Positions 40,192 to 47,754 of a stretch of DNA of 47,754 nucleotides are shown here, in pieces. The notes under the pieces are model-generated. The model was not told the origin of the DNA and ran no database searches. It was given only the letters and a program-made list of their open reading frames with translations. This DNA comes from Methylobacterium sp. Leaf118 (lineage in GTDB: Bacteria; Pseudomonadota; Alphaproteobacteria; Rhizobiales; Beijerinckiaceae), in contig NZ_CAKLBV010000035.1 of assembly GCF_920984675.1 (NCBI RefSeq), forward strand, positions 1 to 47,754. The letters are read 5' to 3'. Numbering within the stretch: the stretch's first letter is position 1; every line of letters begins with the position of its first letter. The position numbers and the translations under genes were made by a program.

Positions 40192-41061
40192 ATGCTGACC
40201 AGCATCCTCGTCAGCGGCCTCGGCCTCGGCAGCATGTACGGGCTGGTGGCGCTCGGCTTCCACATCACCTTCGCGGTCTCCGGCACCGTGAACTTCGCGC
40301 AGGGCAGCGCCGTCACCCTGGGGGCGGTGCTGGGCTACACCTTCGGGGTCCAGCTCGGCTGGCCGATGCCGCTGGCGGCCGCCGCGGCCCTGGCCGGCTG
40401 CGCCCTTCTCGGGCTCGCCGTCGAGCGCCTGCTGGTGCGCCCCTTCGTCGTGCGCGGCTCCGATGCGTGGCTCCTGGCGACGGTGGCCGGCGGCATCATC
40501 CTCGACAACGTCCTGCTGTTCACCTTCGGCAAGGAGCCGCGCAGCCTGCCCTCCGCCCTGGTCGCTTCCCCCGTCCAGGTTCTGGGGGCCGGCATCTACC
40601 CGCTCCAGCTCGTGATCCCGGTGGTCGGCGTCGCGGCGGCTCTGGCGATCCGCGCCGTGTTCCGTGGGACCGAACTCGGCCGCGTGCTGCTGGCGGTGGC
40701 GCAGAACGCGGAGGCCGCGCGGCTGATGGGCATCGACGTCGGCCGCACCGTGGCCTGCGCCTTCGCGCTCTCGGCGGTGCTCGCGGGCGCAGCGGGCCTG
40801 CTCATCGCGCCGCTCTTCTCCGTCTCGGCCGAGATGGGCGCCCTGTTCGGCATCAAGGCCTTCGCGGTGGCGATCCTCGGCGGGATCGGCTCGGCCACCG
40901 GCGTGGTGCTGGCGGGCCTCCTCTACGGTCTCGTGGAGGCCGGCGTCACCGCCACGCTCGGCTCCGGGGCGACCCAGATCGTCGTCTTCTCGGTCATCAT
41001 CCTGGCGCTGGCGCTCCGCCCGAACGGCCTGCTCGGCCGCGCCGCCGTCAACAAGGTCTGA
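40192..41061 (+). CDS. ABC transporter permease, LivH type
   Basis: Inner-membrane permease of 289 aa with about eight hydrophobic helices. Family marks: GLGLGSMYGLVALGFHITFA and SGTVNFAQGSAVTLGAVLGY at the N-terminus; LLAVAQNAEAARLMGIDVGR is the cytoplasmic EAA-type loop that contacts the ATPases, and GIKAFAVAILGGIGSATGVV lies near the end. GGGAG precedes the ATG. It pairs with the permease half of the following fusion protein. Four bases separate the two genes. Confidence 0.88.
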   Translation: MLTSILVSGLGLGSMYGLVALGFHITFAVSGTVNFAQGSAVTLGAVLGYTFGVQLGWPMPLAAAAALAGCALLGLAVERLLVRPFVVRGSDAWLLATVAGGIILDNVLLFTFGKEPRSLPSALVASPVQVLGAGIYPLQLVIPVVGVAAALAIRAVFRGTELGRVLLAVAQNAEAARLMGIDVGRTVACAFALSAVLAGAAGLLIAPLFSVSAEMGALFGIKAFAVAILGGIGSATGVVLAGLLYGLVEAGVTATLGSGATQIVVFSVIILALALRPNGLLGRAAVNKV

Positions 41062-41065
41062 GATC

Positions 41066-43549
41066 ATGCGCGCGCCTCTCGGAGGGCCGGCCGTCATGCC
41101 GCTCGTCATGCCGCTCGTCATCCTGGCCCTGACGCTGGCGGGGCTCGGCCTCGTCGCAGCGACGAGCGGCTACAGCCATTTCGTCATCGCCCTGGTGGCC
41201 CTGACCGTGCTCGCCGGCACCGGCCTCAACGTCCTGCTCGGGCTGGCCGGCCTGATCTCCTTCGGCCATGCGGGCTTCTACGCGCTGGGCGCCTATGCGA
41301 GCGCGATCCTGACGCTGAACGGCGTGAGCTTCTGGCTGGCGCTTCCCGCCGCGGCCGGCCTCTCCGCCCTGGTCGGCGCGGCGCTCGCCGTGCCGTCGAT
41401 GCGGGTGCGCGGGCCCTACCTCGCCATGGTGACGATCGCCTTCGGCTTCCTCGTGGAGCACGCGCTGATCGAGGGCGGGGAGCTGACCGGCGGCCAGAAC
41501 GGCCTCGTCGTCGCGACCGGCCCGAGCCTGTTCGGCGTCCCCCTCGGCGAGCGCGATCTCGCATGGCTCGCGGTGCTCGGGGCGGGCCTCAGCCTCTACG
41601 GCTTCCACCGGCTCCGCCATGCCCGTCTCGGGCAGGCCTTGCGCGCGGTGCGCGACGCGGATGTGGCCGCCGCCTCGATGGGCTTCGATCCGGTCCGGGT
41701 GAAGACCGCCGCCTTCGCGATCTCGGCGGCGCTGACCGGGCTCGCGGGCGCGGTGCTGCCGCCGCTGATGCTGTTCATCGCGCCGAGTTCGTTCCCGTTC
41801 ACGCAGTCGATCCTGTTCGTCCTCTCGGTGGTGGTCGGCGGGGCCGGCACCGTGCTCGGGCCCCTGTTCGGCGCGCTGGTGACGGTGCTCCTGCCCGAGG
41901 CCCTGGCGGGGCTGGCCGAGTACCGGCTGCTGTTCTTCGGCCTGACGACCCTGGTGGTGCTCTGGCTCGTGCCGGCGGGCATCGTCGGCAGCCTGGCCCG
42001 CCTGCTGCCGCGGGGCGGCGAGGCGCGCCCGGAGGCGCATGCGAGCGCGCCCGACTTCCTGCACCGCGCCGAGGGCGAGCCGCTCGCCGTCGAGGGGCTC
42101 GGCATCGCCTTCGGCGGGATCCGGGCGGCGGACGGGGTCGCCTTCGAGGCTTTGCCCGGCGCCATCACCAGCGTCATCGGGCCGAACGGCGCCGGCAAGA
42201 CCACCGTCCTCAACATGATCTCGGGCTTCTACCGGCCGAGCGCCGGCACGATCCGCCTCGGGGGGCGCGACCTCGCCGGCCGGCCGGCCCATGCGATCGC
42301 CCGCGCCGGCCTCGCCCGCACCTATCAGACGACCCGGCTGTTCGGCTCCCTCAGCGTCGTCGAGAACGTCGTCCTCGCCCGTGCCCCCGGGCGCCTGCTG
42401 CGCCGGGCGCAGCCGCAGGACCGGCAGGAGGCGGCGGCCCTGCTGGCCTTCGTCGGCTATGCCGGCGCCCTCGACCGCCCGGCCGCCGAACTGCCGCATG
42501 TCGACCGGCGGCTGGTGGAGATCGCCCGCGCGCTCGCCGGGGCGCCGCAGGTGCTGCTCCTCGACGAGCCGGCCGCCGGCCTCGCCCGGGCCGAAACCGA
42601 CCGCCTCGGCGGGTTGCTGCGCCGGATCGCGGCCTGCGGCATCGCCGTGATCCTCGTGGAGCACGACATGCCCCTGGTGATGGGCGTGTCCGACCGCATC
42701 CTCGTCATGGATGCGGGCCGCCCGATCGCCCATGGCACGCCCGCGGAGGTCCGCCGGGACCCCGCTGTCCTGCGGGCCTATCTCGGGGCCGCCGAGACCC
42801 CGGCCCGGCCGCGGGCCGCGCCCTGGAGCGGTCGGCCCGAACCGGTGCTGGCGGCCCACGATCTGCGGGCGGGCTACGGCGCCGCGCCCGTCCTCGACGG
42901 CATTGCCCTCGCGGTGCGGCCCGGCGAGACCGTGGCGCTGCTCGGCGCGAACGGGGCCGGCAAGTCGACGGCGATGCGGGCGCTGTCCGGGCTGCTGCGC
43001 CCGGTCGAGGGGTCGGTGGTGCTGGCCGACGGCGCGATCGCGGCGCTGCCCGCCCACCGGATCGCGCGCCTCGGCCTCGCGCTGGTGCCCGAAGGCCGGC
43101 AGGTCTTTCCCGAACTCACCGTGGTCGAGAACATCCGCCTCGGCGCCTGGAGCCGCGGCGGCCGGGTCGATCCGGCGGAGGTCGAGGCTCTGCTCGACCG
43201 CTTCCCGCGCCTGCGCGAGCGGGCGGGCAGCCGCGCCGGCCTGCTCTCGGGCGGGGAGCAGCAGATGCTCGCGATCGCCCGCGGGTTGATGGCGCGCCCG
43301 CGCATCCTCCTGCTCGACGAGCCCTCCCTCGGGCTCGCGCCGGCCATCATCAACAGCCTCTACGCCACGGTCGCCGAGCTGCGCGATGCCGGCACGACGA
43401 TCCTGATCGTCGATCAGATGGCCGCGCTCGCGCTGACCGTGGCGGACCGGGGCTACGTCCTCGAACAGGGCCGCGTCGCCGCCTCGGGCACCGCGGCGGA
43501 GCTCAAGGCGGATGCGGCGCTCGAGGCGGCCTATCTCGGCGCCGCGTGA
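41066..43549 (+). CDS. Three-domain ABC transporter subunit: LivM permease - LivG ATPase - LivF ATPase fusion
   Basis: 827-aa fusion. Residues 1-~320: LivM-type permease (VLLGLAGLISFGHAGFYALG; RDADVAAASMGFDPVRVKTA; VVGGAGTVLGPLFGALV). Residues ~340-575: LivG-type ATPase with Walker A GPNGAGKTT and Walker B LLLDEPAAG, but the signature LSYGQ is replaced by LPHVD (residues 476-480). Residues ~593-827: LivF-type ATPase with GANGAGKST, signature LSGGEQQ and LLLDEPSLG. LivM-LivG fusions are known, but all three in one chain is less common. The altered LivG signature implies one weak ATP site. The continuous frame shows no sign of an assembly join. The likely complex is this protein, LivH and the upstream binding protein. 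Confidence 0.87.
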   Translation: MRAPLGGPAVMPLVMPLVILALTLAGLGLVAATSGYSHFVIALVALTVLAGTGLNVLLGLAGLISFGHAGFYALGAYASAILTLNGVSFWLALPAAAGLSALVGAALAVPSMRVRGPYLAMVTIAFGFLVEHALIEGGELTGGQNGLVVATGPSLFGVPLGERDLAWLAVLGAGLSLYGFHRLRHARLGQALRAVRDADVAAASMGFDPVRVKTAAFAISAALTGLAGAVLPPLMLFIAPSSFPFTQSILFVLSVVVGGAGTVLGPLFGALVTVLLPEALAGLAEYRLLFFGLTTLVVLWLVPAGIVGSLARLLPRGGEARPEAHASAPDFLHRAEGEPLAVEGLGIAFGGIRAADGVAFEALPGAITSVIGPNGAGKTTVLNMISGFYRPSAGTIRLGGRDLAGRPAHAIARAGLARTYQTTRLFGSLSVVENVVLARAPGRLLRRAQPQDRQEAAALLAFVGYAGALDRPAAELPHVDRRLVEIARALAGAPQVLLLDEPAAGLARAETDRLGGLLRRIAACGIAVILVEHDMPLVMGVSDRILVMDAGRPIAHGTPAEVRRDPAVLRAYLGAAETPARPRAAPWSGRPEPVLAAHDLRAGYGAAPVLDGIALAVRPGETVALLGANGAGKSTAMRALSGLLRPVEGSVVLADGAIAALPAHRIARLGLALVPEGRQVFPELTVVENIRLGAWSRGGRVDPAEVEALLDRFPRLRERAGSRAGLLSGGEQQMLAIARGLMARPRILLLDEPSLGLAPAIINSLYATVAELRDAGTTILIVDQMAALALTVADRGYVLEQGRVAASGTAAELKADAALEAAYLGAA

Positions 43550-43591
43550 GGCCATGCGCGTCCCCGCAACGACAGGAGCGAGACCATCCCC

Positions 43592-44485
43592 GTGACGACA
43601 TCGGAGCCGAACGCCTCCGGCCATGGCCGCTACGCCTATTCCGCCCTGCCGGACCGGCCGGTCTACGACTGGCCGGGGGGGAAACGCCTCGCCGTCTATC
43701 TCGCCCTCAACCTCGAAACCTTCCGGTTCGGCGACGGCCTCGGCGCCGAACTGGCACCGGGCGGGCCGCAGCCGGACGTGCTGAACTTCGCCTGGCGCGA
43801 CTGGGGCAACCGGGTCGGCGCGTGGCGCATCCGCGACATGCTCGACGCGTTGGGCCTGCCGGCGAGCATCCTCGTCAACAGCCGGATCTACCGGGACTGC
43901 CCGGGCCTGATCGAGGCCTTTCGCGCCCGCGGCGACGAGATCGTCGGGCATGGGCGCAGCAATGCCGAGCGGCAGGGCACGCTCCCGGAGGCGGAGGAGC
44001 GGGCGCTGATCGCCGAGGCGACCGCGGTGCTGACGCGCGAGGAAGGCCGGGCCCCGGCCGGCTGGCTCGGACCCTGGATCTCGCAATCGCCGGTCACCCC
44101 GGATCTGCTGGCGGAGGCGGGCTATCGCTACCTGCTCGACTGGTGCCACGACGACCAGCCGACCTGGTTCGCGACGCGCGACGGCGGACGCATCCTCTCG
44201 GTGCCCTATCCGCAGGAGCTGAACGACATCCCGGCGATCGTCGCCCGCAAGGAGACGGGCCGGGCCTTCGCCGAGGCCATCACCGACGCCTTCGAGGAGA
44301 TGCGCGAACAGGCGCGCCACGCGCCGCTGGTCATGGGCATCGCCCTGCATCCCTACATCGTCGGCCAGCCGCACCGGCTGCGGCCCCTGCGGCAGGCGCT
44401 CGAACGGATCGCCGGTCACCGGGACACGGTCTGGATCACCACGGCCGGCGCGATCGCGGCGCACGCCGCCGGGTTGGCGGCCTAG
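43592..44485 (+). CDS. Polysaccharide-deacetylase-superfamily hydrolase, PuuE (allantoinase)-like
   Basis: 297-aa NodB-fold protein. The canonical TFDD is replaced by ALNLETFRFGDG, and the HxxxH metal pair by GHGRSNAE, where only one His remains. This is the pattern of the PuuE branch, in which a Pseudomonas allantoinase was reported to act without metal. Other marks: RVGAWRIRDMLDALGLPASI, RAPAGWLGPWISQSPVTPDL, YRYLLDWCHDDQPTWF and the late VMGIALHPYIVGQPHRL. No signal peptide; cytoplasmic. Start is GTG 43592 with AGGAG about 14 nt upstream. Probably it opens a cyclic amide or removes an acyl group from the compound imported by the preceding transporter; the substrate is inferred only. Confidence 0.84.
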   Translation: MTTSEPNASGHGRYAYSALPDRPVYDWPGGKRLAVYLALNLETFRFGDGLGAELAPGGPQPDVLNFAWRDWGNRVGAWRIRDMLDALGLPASILVNSRIYRDCPGLIEAFRARGDEIVGHGRSNAERQGTLPEAEERALIAEATAVLTREEGRAPAGWLGPWISQSPVTPDLLAEAGYRYLLDWCHDDQPTWFATRDGGRILSVPYPQELNDIPAIVARKETGRAFAEAITDAFEEMREQARHAPLVMGIALHPYIVGQPHRLRPLRQALERIAGHRDTVWITTAGAIAAHAAGLAA

Positions 44486-44559
44486 CGGCACCCGGCCGGC
44501 CTCACATCCCCGGGCGATCCTCGCTCGCCCCACCTGAACGGAAGCCCCGGGGTGCCCCG

Positions 44560-46269
44560 ATGGATCGTCGCCAACACCCTCACCCCGCCGCGCCGACCGC
44601 CACGCGGCGCGCGCTCCTCCTGACCTCCGCGGCTGCCCTGGGGGCTTCGACCATGCCGAGCCGACCCTTCGCCGAAGCGGGCAGCCCCCGCGGCGCCCTC
44701 GCCCGGTCCCGCCAGGGCATGGTGACGAGCCCGCACGAGCTCGCGAGCGAGGCCGGGCGGGAGGTCCTGCGGGCGGGCGGCAACGCCATCGAGGCGGCGA
44801 TCGCCATCAACGCCACCCTCTGCGTGACCTATCCGCATTTCTGCGGCCTGGGCGGCGACGCCTTCATGATCGTCAGCGACCGCAACGGCGCCAGCTTTAC
44901 GTTGTCCGGCATCGGCCAGGCGGCCGCGAGCCTGCCGGATGACGGCCGGCCCATTCCCGTGCGTGGCCCCGGATCGGCGATCACGGCGGCGGCGGCCGTC
45001 GATACCTGGGAGCAGGCCTTCACCTTCAGCCAGCGGGCTTGGGGCGGGCGGCAATCGTGGAAGAGCCTGTTCCAGCGCGCCATCGCCTGCGCGTCGGACG
45101 GCTTCCCCCTGACGCCGTCGCAGCGCTTCTGGGCGAATTTCCGCGCCAAGGAGATCGGCACCTGGCCCGATGTCGTGCGCGCCTTCACCGCCGACGGCCG
45201 CATCCCGGATGTCGGGGAGACCTTTCGCCAGCCCGACCTCGCCCGCACCCTCACGGCGCTTGCGGAGACGGGCGGCCGCGACTTCTACGAGGGCGACCTC
45301 GCCCAGCGGATCGCGCGGGGCCTGGCGAAGGCGGGGTCGCCCCTGACCGCGGACGACCTCGCCCGCTGCCGGGCCCGGAACGAGAGCGCCCTGCGGGTGC
45401 CCTACCGGGGCGGGGAGCTCCTCAGCCTGCGCCCGCCGACCCAGGGCCTCACCACCCTCGCGATCATGGGCGTGCTCGACCGATTCGACCTCGCCTCCGT
45501 CCCCGAGGGCAGCGCCGACTATTACCACCTCCTCGTCGAGGCGGTGAAGCGGGCCTTCATCGACCGCAACCGCTTCATCGCCGATCCCGATTTCGTCGAT
45601 GTCCCGGTCGAGCGGCTGCTGTCGGCCTCCCACCTCGATGCGCAGGCCCGCCGCATCGATCCGCGCCAGGCCGCGCCCTGGCCGCACGTCTTCCAGACCG
45701 GCGACACCGTCTTCGTCGGGGCGGCCGACCGGGACGGCAATTGTGTCAGCCTGCTGCAGACGATCTACTTCGATTGGGGGAGCGGCGTCGTCGCGGGCGA
45801 TACCGGCATCCTCTGGCACAATCGCGGCGCGGCGTTCAGCGCCCAGGCCGGCAGCATCAACGCCCTTCGCCCCGGCAAGCGGCCGTTCCACACCCTCAAT
45901 CCCGGGATGTATCTCACGGATGGCCGCCCGCGCCTGCTCTACGGAACGCAAGGGGCGGACGGGCAGCCGCAGACCCTGGCGGCGGTGCTGACGCGCCTGA
46001 TCGATTACCGCTTCGACCCGCTCACGGCGCTCGCCCGGCCCCGATTCCTGCTCGGAAAGACCTTCTCCGACAGCCGCGACAGCCTGAAGCTCGAACTCGA
46101 TGCGGGGCAGGCGGTGTTCGACGAACTCAAGGCGCGGGGGCACGCGATCAGCCCCATCCCCGCGCAGAGCCCGCTCGCCGGCCATCCGGGGGCCATCCGC
46201 ATCGAGGAGGATGGCGGCTTCGTCGGTGCGCACGATCCGCGCAGCGACGGCCTCGCCCTCGGTCTCTGA
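44560..46269 (+). CDS. Gamma-glutamyltransferase family protein, exported
   Basis: N-terminal nucleophile hydrolase of 569 aa that would cleave gamma-glutamyl bonds in the periplasm. RRALLLTSAAALGASTMPSR is a signal (RR-type, possible Tat). The fold starts MVTSPHELASEAGREVLRAG and has GGNAIEAAIAINATLCV and FCGLGGDAFMIV. The catalytic Thr, freed by self-cleavage, is Thr383 in QTGDTVFVGAADRDGNCVSL. The typical GGT double Thr (TTH) is TVF here, as in the divergent GGT-like acylases. ATG 44560 is chosen by the signal peptide. It lies 74 bases after the deacetylase gene and ends the operon; the next gene is convergent. Confidence 0.88.
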   Translation: MDRRQHPHPAAPTATRRALLLTSAAALGASTMPSRPFAEAGSPRGALARSRQGMVTSPHELASEAGREVLRAGGNAIEAAIAINATLCVTYPHFCGLGGDAFMIVSDRNGASFTLSGIGQAAASLPDDGRPIPVRGPGSAITAAAAVDTWEQAFTFSQRAWGGRQSWKSLFQRAIACASDGFPLTPSQRFWANFRAKEIGTWPDVVRAFTADGRIPDVGETFRQPDLARTLTALAETGGRDFYEGDLAQRIARGLAKAGSPLTADDLARCRARNESALRVPYRGGELLSLRPPTQGLTTLAIMGVLDRFDLASVPEGSADYYHLLVEAVKRAFIDRNRFIADPDFVDVPVERLLSASHLDAQARRIDPRQAAPWPHVFQTGDTVFVGAADRDGNCVSLLQTIYFDWGSGVVAGDTGILWHNRGAAFSAQAGSINALRPGKRPFHTLNPGMYLTDGRPRLLYGTQGADGQPQTLAAVLTRLIDYRFDPLTALARPRFLLGKTFSDSRDSLKLELDAGQAVFDELKARGHAISPIPAQSPLAGHPGAIRIEEDGGFVGAHDPRSDGLALGL

Positions 46270-46387
46270 CGCCCAGGGGACGCGGGACCGGCTCCGCGGC
46301 CGATCGCGTCTTGCCCTGAACGGTCCATGCTGCCCAGCCCATGCGGCCCGTCGGCCCGGGCTCGCCCGGACGGGGGAGCCTCTCCCC

Positions 46388-47389
46388 TCACCACCCTTGC
46401 GGGGGGCGGGATCCGTTGCTGGCGCGCGCCGCGGCGGGGGCGGCGGGCGATGCGGGCAGCGCGTCGGTCAGGAAGCGCGGGCGATCCGTTCCGCCGCCGG
46501 TGGTCGCGGGGCGCGGCACCGTCGGGATCGCCGGTTCCGCCGCGGCGGGCGCGGCCGGCGCCAGATATTGCGGCGCCGCCGAGGCCTGCGGCAGCGTCAC
46601 GAGGGTCCGGCTGCCGTTCACCGCCACGGTCGGGCTCGTCCGCACGGGGGGAGCCGGGACGACGGTTGGGGCGACGGCCGTGGCGACCTCGACCGCCTCC
46701 GGCTCCGGCGCCTGGATCTTCGGGCTCGCGACGCGTCGGCGCTGGATCCCCGCGCCCACATCCTGGACGGGGCCGAGGCGCATCCGGGTGAGGTCGGCCA
46801 GGAGGGCCTCGGCCGTTGTCGACTGTCGCCGGCAATGCTGCACCCGGATCGAGGCCGCGACCGGCCCGCGCAGGGCGCCGCGCCCCAGTTCGACGCGATC
46901 GAGCCCGTCGATCCATTGCCACGCATAGGCGCAGCGCTCGTTCACGGCCACGCCCAGGGGGCCGTAGGCGTTGTGCACCGGCCGGTGCAGGATCCGGTAG
47001 GCCCCGCCGCCCTCGAGGCTCGCCAGTTCGGCGGCGATCCCGGCCCGGCTCGGCCGCTCCATCGCCGGATCGTCCCAGACCCGGCCCGACGCGATCGTCA
47101 GATCGATCCGGCCGCGGGTGGCGCCGTGAACGATGCGCTGCCGGAGGCCGGCGCTCGACTGCGTCTCCGTGACGGCGGTGACGGGGCCGCTGTTCGGCAG
47201 GGAGACGAGGGGCCGGTTGCCGGTCGATCCGAGGGCGCTGAAGGCCGTCTCGAACCGCGGCGCCGTCCGGCGCGCCGTCGCGCTCTGGCAGGCGCCGAGC
47301 AGGGTGAGGCCGAGCAGGACGCCGATGCGAACCGGCGTCCGGCCGGTGCCGCGGTGCGGCCGTTCGAGGGAGAGCGGCGATCCGATCAT
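46388..47389 (-). CDS. bcsN: Cellulose biosynthesis protein BcsN-like lipoprotein
   Basis: 333-aa lipoprotein: LLGLTLLGACQS forms a lipobox with Cys34. The conserved region spans about 40-205, with RRTAPRFETAFSALG, GLRQRIVHGATRGRIDLTI and CAYAWQWIDGLDRVELGRG. The pattern resembles BcsN of Rhizobiales cellulose operons. The second half is a Pro/Ala/Thr-rich linker, as expected of a surface or periplasm-spanning tail. The ATG overlaps the preceding stop as ATGA. Immediately after the stop is a small GC hairpin (46373-46387) without a T run. The BcsN call rests on pattern memory; the function within cellulose export is not settled in the literature I know. Confidence 0.7.
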   Translation of the reverse strand: MIGSPLSLERPHRGTGRTPVRIGVLLGLTLLGACQSATARRTAPRFETAFSALGSTGNRPLVSLPNSGPVTAVTETQSSAGLRQRIVHGATRGRIDLTIASGRVWDDPAMERPSRAGIAAELASLEGGGAYRILHRPVHNAYGPLGVAVNERCAYAWQWIDGLDRVELGRGALRGPVAASIRVQHCRRQSTTAEALLADLTRMRLGPVQDVGAGIQRRRVASPKIQAPEPEAVEVATAVAPTVVPAPPVRTSPTVAVNGSRTLVTLPQASAAPQYLAPAAPAAAEPAIPTVPRPATTGGGTDRPRFLTDALPASPAAPAAARASNGSRPPQGW

Positions 47390-47754
47390 CGATCCTGTCC
47401 TGCCATGCGCGGTTCGCCGCGGCCCGTGCCGGCCGTATCGAAGGGGCCGAACCGCTCCCCGTCCCGGAACGGCGCCGGCCGCGGCGCCCCGTTCGGGACC
47501 AGTGTGCCGGTCTCGGCTTGCGCGAGGGTGCCGATCGCGGGCGTCGGCGGGCCGGCCTGGAGGCTCGCCCGGTCGGTGCCGTTCCAGGCCGGCAGCAGCG
47601 CGAAGCCGTCGCGCTCGTAGGGCATCGGCCCGACCCCGATGACGCGGCGGGCGATCAGCGGCGGCGCGGCGCGGGTGTCCCGCAGGAACTCGCCCTCTCG
47701 GGGCCGGGCCGGGCCGGCGCTCCCCTCCCCGAGCCGCAGCGGGTTCTCGGCGCC
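47386..47754 (-). CDS. C-terminal part of an unidentified protein upstream of bcsN (5' end outside window)
   Basis: 122 codons are visible to the stop at 47386. The sequence is Pro/Gly/Ala-rich with strong coding bias (RRVIGVGPMPYERDGFALLP, then AWNGTDRASLQAGPPTPAIG). It has no membrane segment or known motif. It overlaps bcsN by 4 bp, so it is in the same transcript, probably a cellulose-synthesis operon that continues beyond the window. An internal ATG at 47625 exists, but the frame is open to the window edge. Confidence 0.55.
   Translation of the reverse strand, partial: GAENPLRLGEGSAGPARPREGEFLRDTRAAPPLIARRVIGVGPMPYERDGFALLPAWNGTDRASLQAGPPTPAIGTLAQAETGTLVPNGAPRPAPFRDGERFGPFDTAGTGRGEPRMAGQDR

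Noticed and set aside
41048..44533. 1161-residue open frame on the minus strand across the ABC transporter and deacetylase genes
   Set aside because: It is a His/Arg/Gln/Gly-rich shadow of the strongly coding plus-strand genes, with no recognisable fold.
41563..44559. Plus-strand open frame leading into the gamma-glutamyltransferase
   Set aside because: The first ~1000 residues are an out-of-frame Arg/Ala/Pro shadow of the transporter and deacetylase; only the part from ATG 44560 is a protein.
44482..46233. 583-residue minus-strand frame opposite gamma-glutamyltransferase
   Set aside because: Shadow frame; the plus strand has catalytic motifs and a signal peptide.
46371..46390. GGGGAG-CCT-CTCCCC hairpin as terminator between the gamma-glutamyltransferase and bcsN genes
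   Set aside because: A six-base stem without a T run next to the bcsN stop is too weak to call a terminator.

Overview
The window is about 48 kb of very GC-rich DNA (roughly 70 percent). It looks like chromosome of an alphaproteobacterium of the Rhizobiales, and Methylobacterium or a close relative is my best guess. The reasons are an Inh-type protease inhibitor, a BcsN-like cellulose lipoprotein, the style of the exopolysaccharide (EPS) genes, and dispersed palindromic repeats and IS630/IS21/ISL3 debris typical of that group. The genus is inferred from recollection, not proven.

Region 1 (1-4250) is ordinary chromosome: an Inh protease inhibitor cut by the window edge, a D-2-hydroxyacid dehydrogenase, two small unknown genes, a metallophosphoesterase, a CcdA-type membrane thiol-disulfide protein and tRNA-Gln(CUG) with its own promoter. 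Region 2 (4250-5825) is a scar beside the tRNA: a frameshifted N-terminal piece of a tyrosine recombinase, an internal piece of a metallo-beta-lactamase-fold protein and a broken SGNH-hydrolase-like tail.

Region 3 (5828-23551) is a large Wzx/Wzy-type exopolysaccharide locus. Plus-strand genes encode a chain-length protein (Wzz/GumC type without kinase), a GMC oxidoreductase, an ExoQ-like polymerase and two acyltransferase-3 proteins. A nine-gene minus-strand operon, with many start/stop overlaps of 1-4 bp, encodes two GT2 glycosyltransferases, a GH10 glycanase, a putative GT-D-fold protein, a NodB deacetylase, a flippase, a CelD-like acyltransferase, an FkbM methyltransferase and an epimerase. 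A separate gene encodes a WecG/TagA glycosyltransferase fused to a STAS domain. No initiating phosphoglycosyltransferase, export pore or tyrosine kinase is visible here.

Region 4 (23560-33990) is accessory DNA. It holds a dispersed palindrome, an internally deleted IS630 copy, and a giant glycine-rich, beta-strand-repeat, RTX-type secreted adhesin gene split by one in-frame TAG codon. An AraC-type regulator and remnants of ISL3- and IS21-type elements follow.

Region 5 (33993-36983) is a compact three-gene module: a DRE-TIM pyruvate-type aldolase fused to an MptE/MAF-like domain, a HAD phosphatase, and a KdsB-like CMP-sugar-acid synthetase. Together they suggest a route to an unidentified CMP-activated 2-keto-3-deoxy sugar acid. 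This is the best candidate here for an undescribed pathway.

Region 6 (37403-46269) is a catabolic uptake locus. It has a GntR/FCD regulator, a SnoaL-like protein, a branched-chain-type ABC transporter whose second permease and both ATPases are one polypeptide, a PuuE-type deacetylase/allantoinase homologue and a gamma-glutamyltransferase. Region 7 (46388-end) is the end of a probable cellulose-synthesis operon: BcsN and the tail of an unidentified gene.
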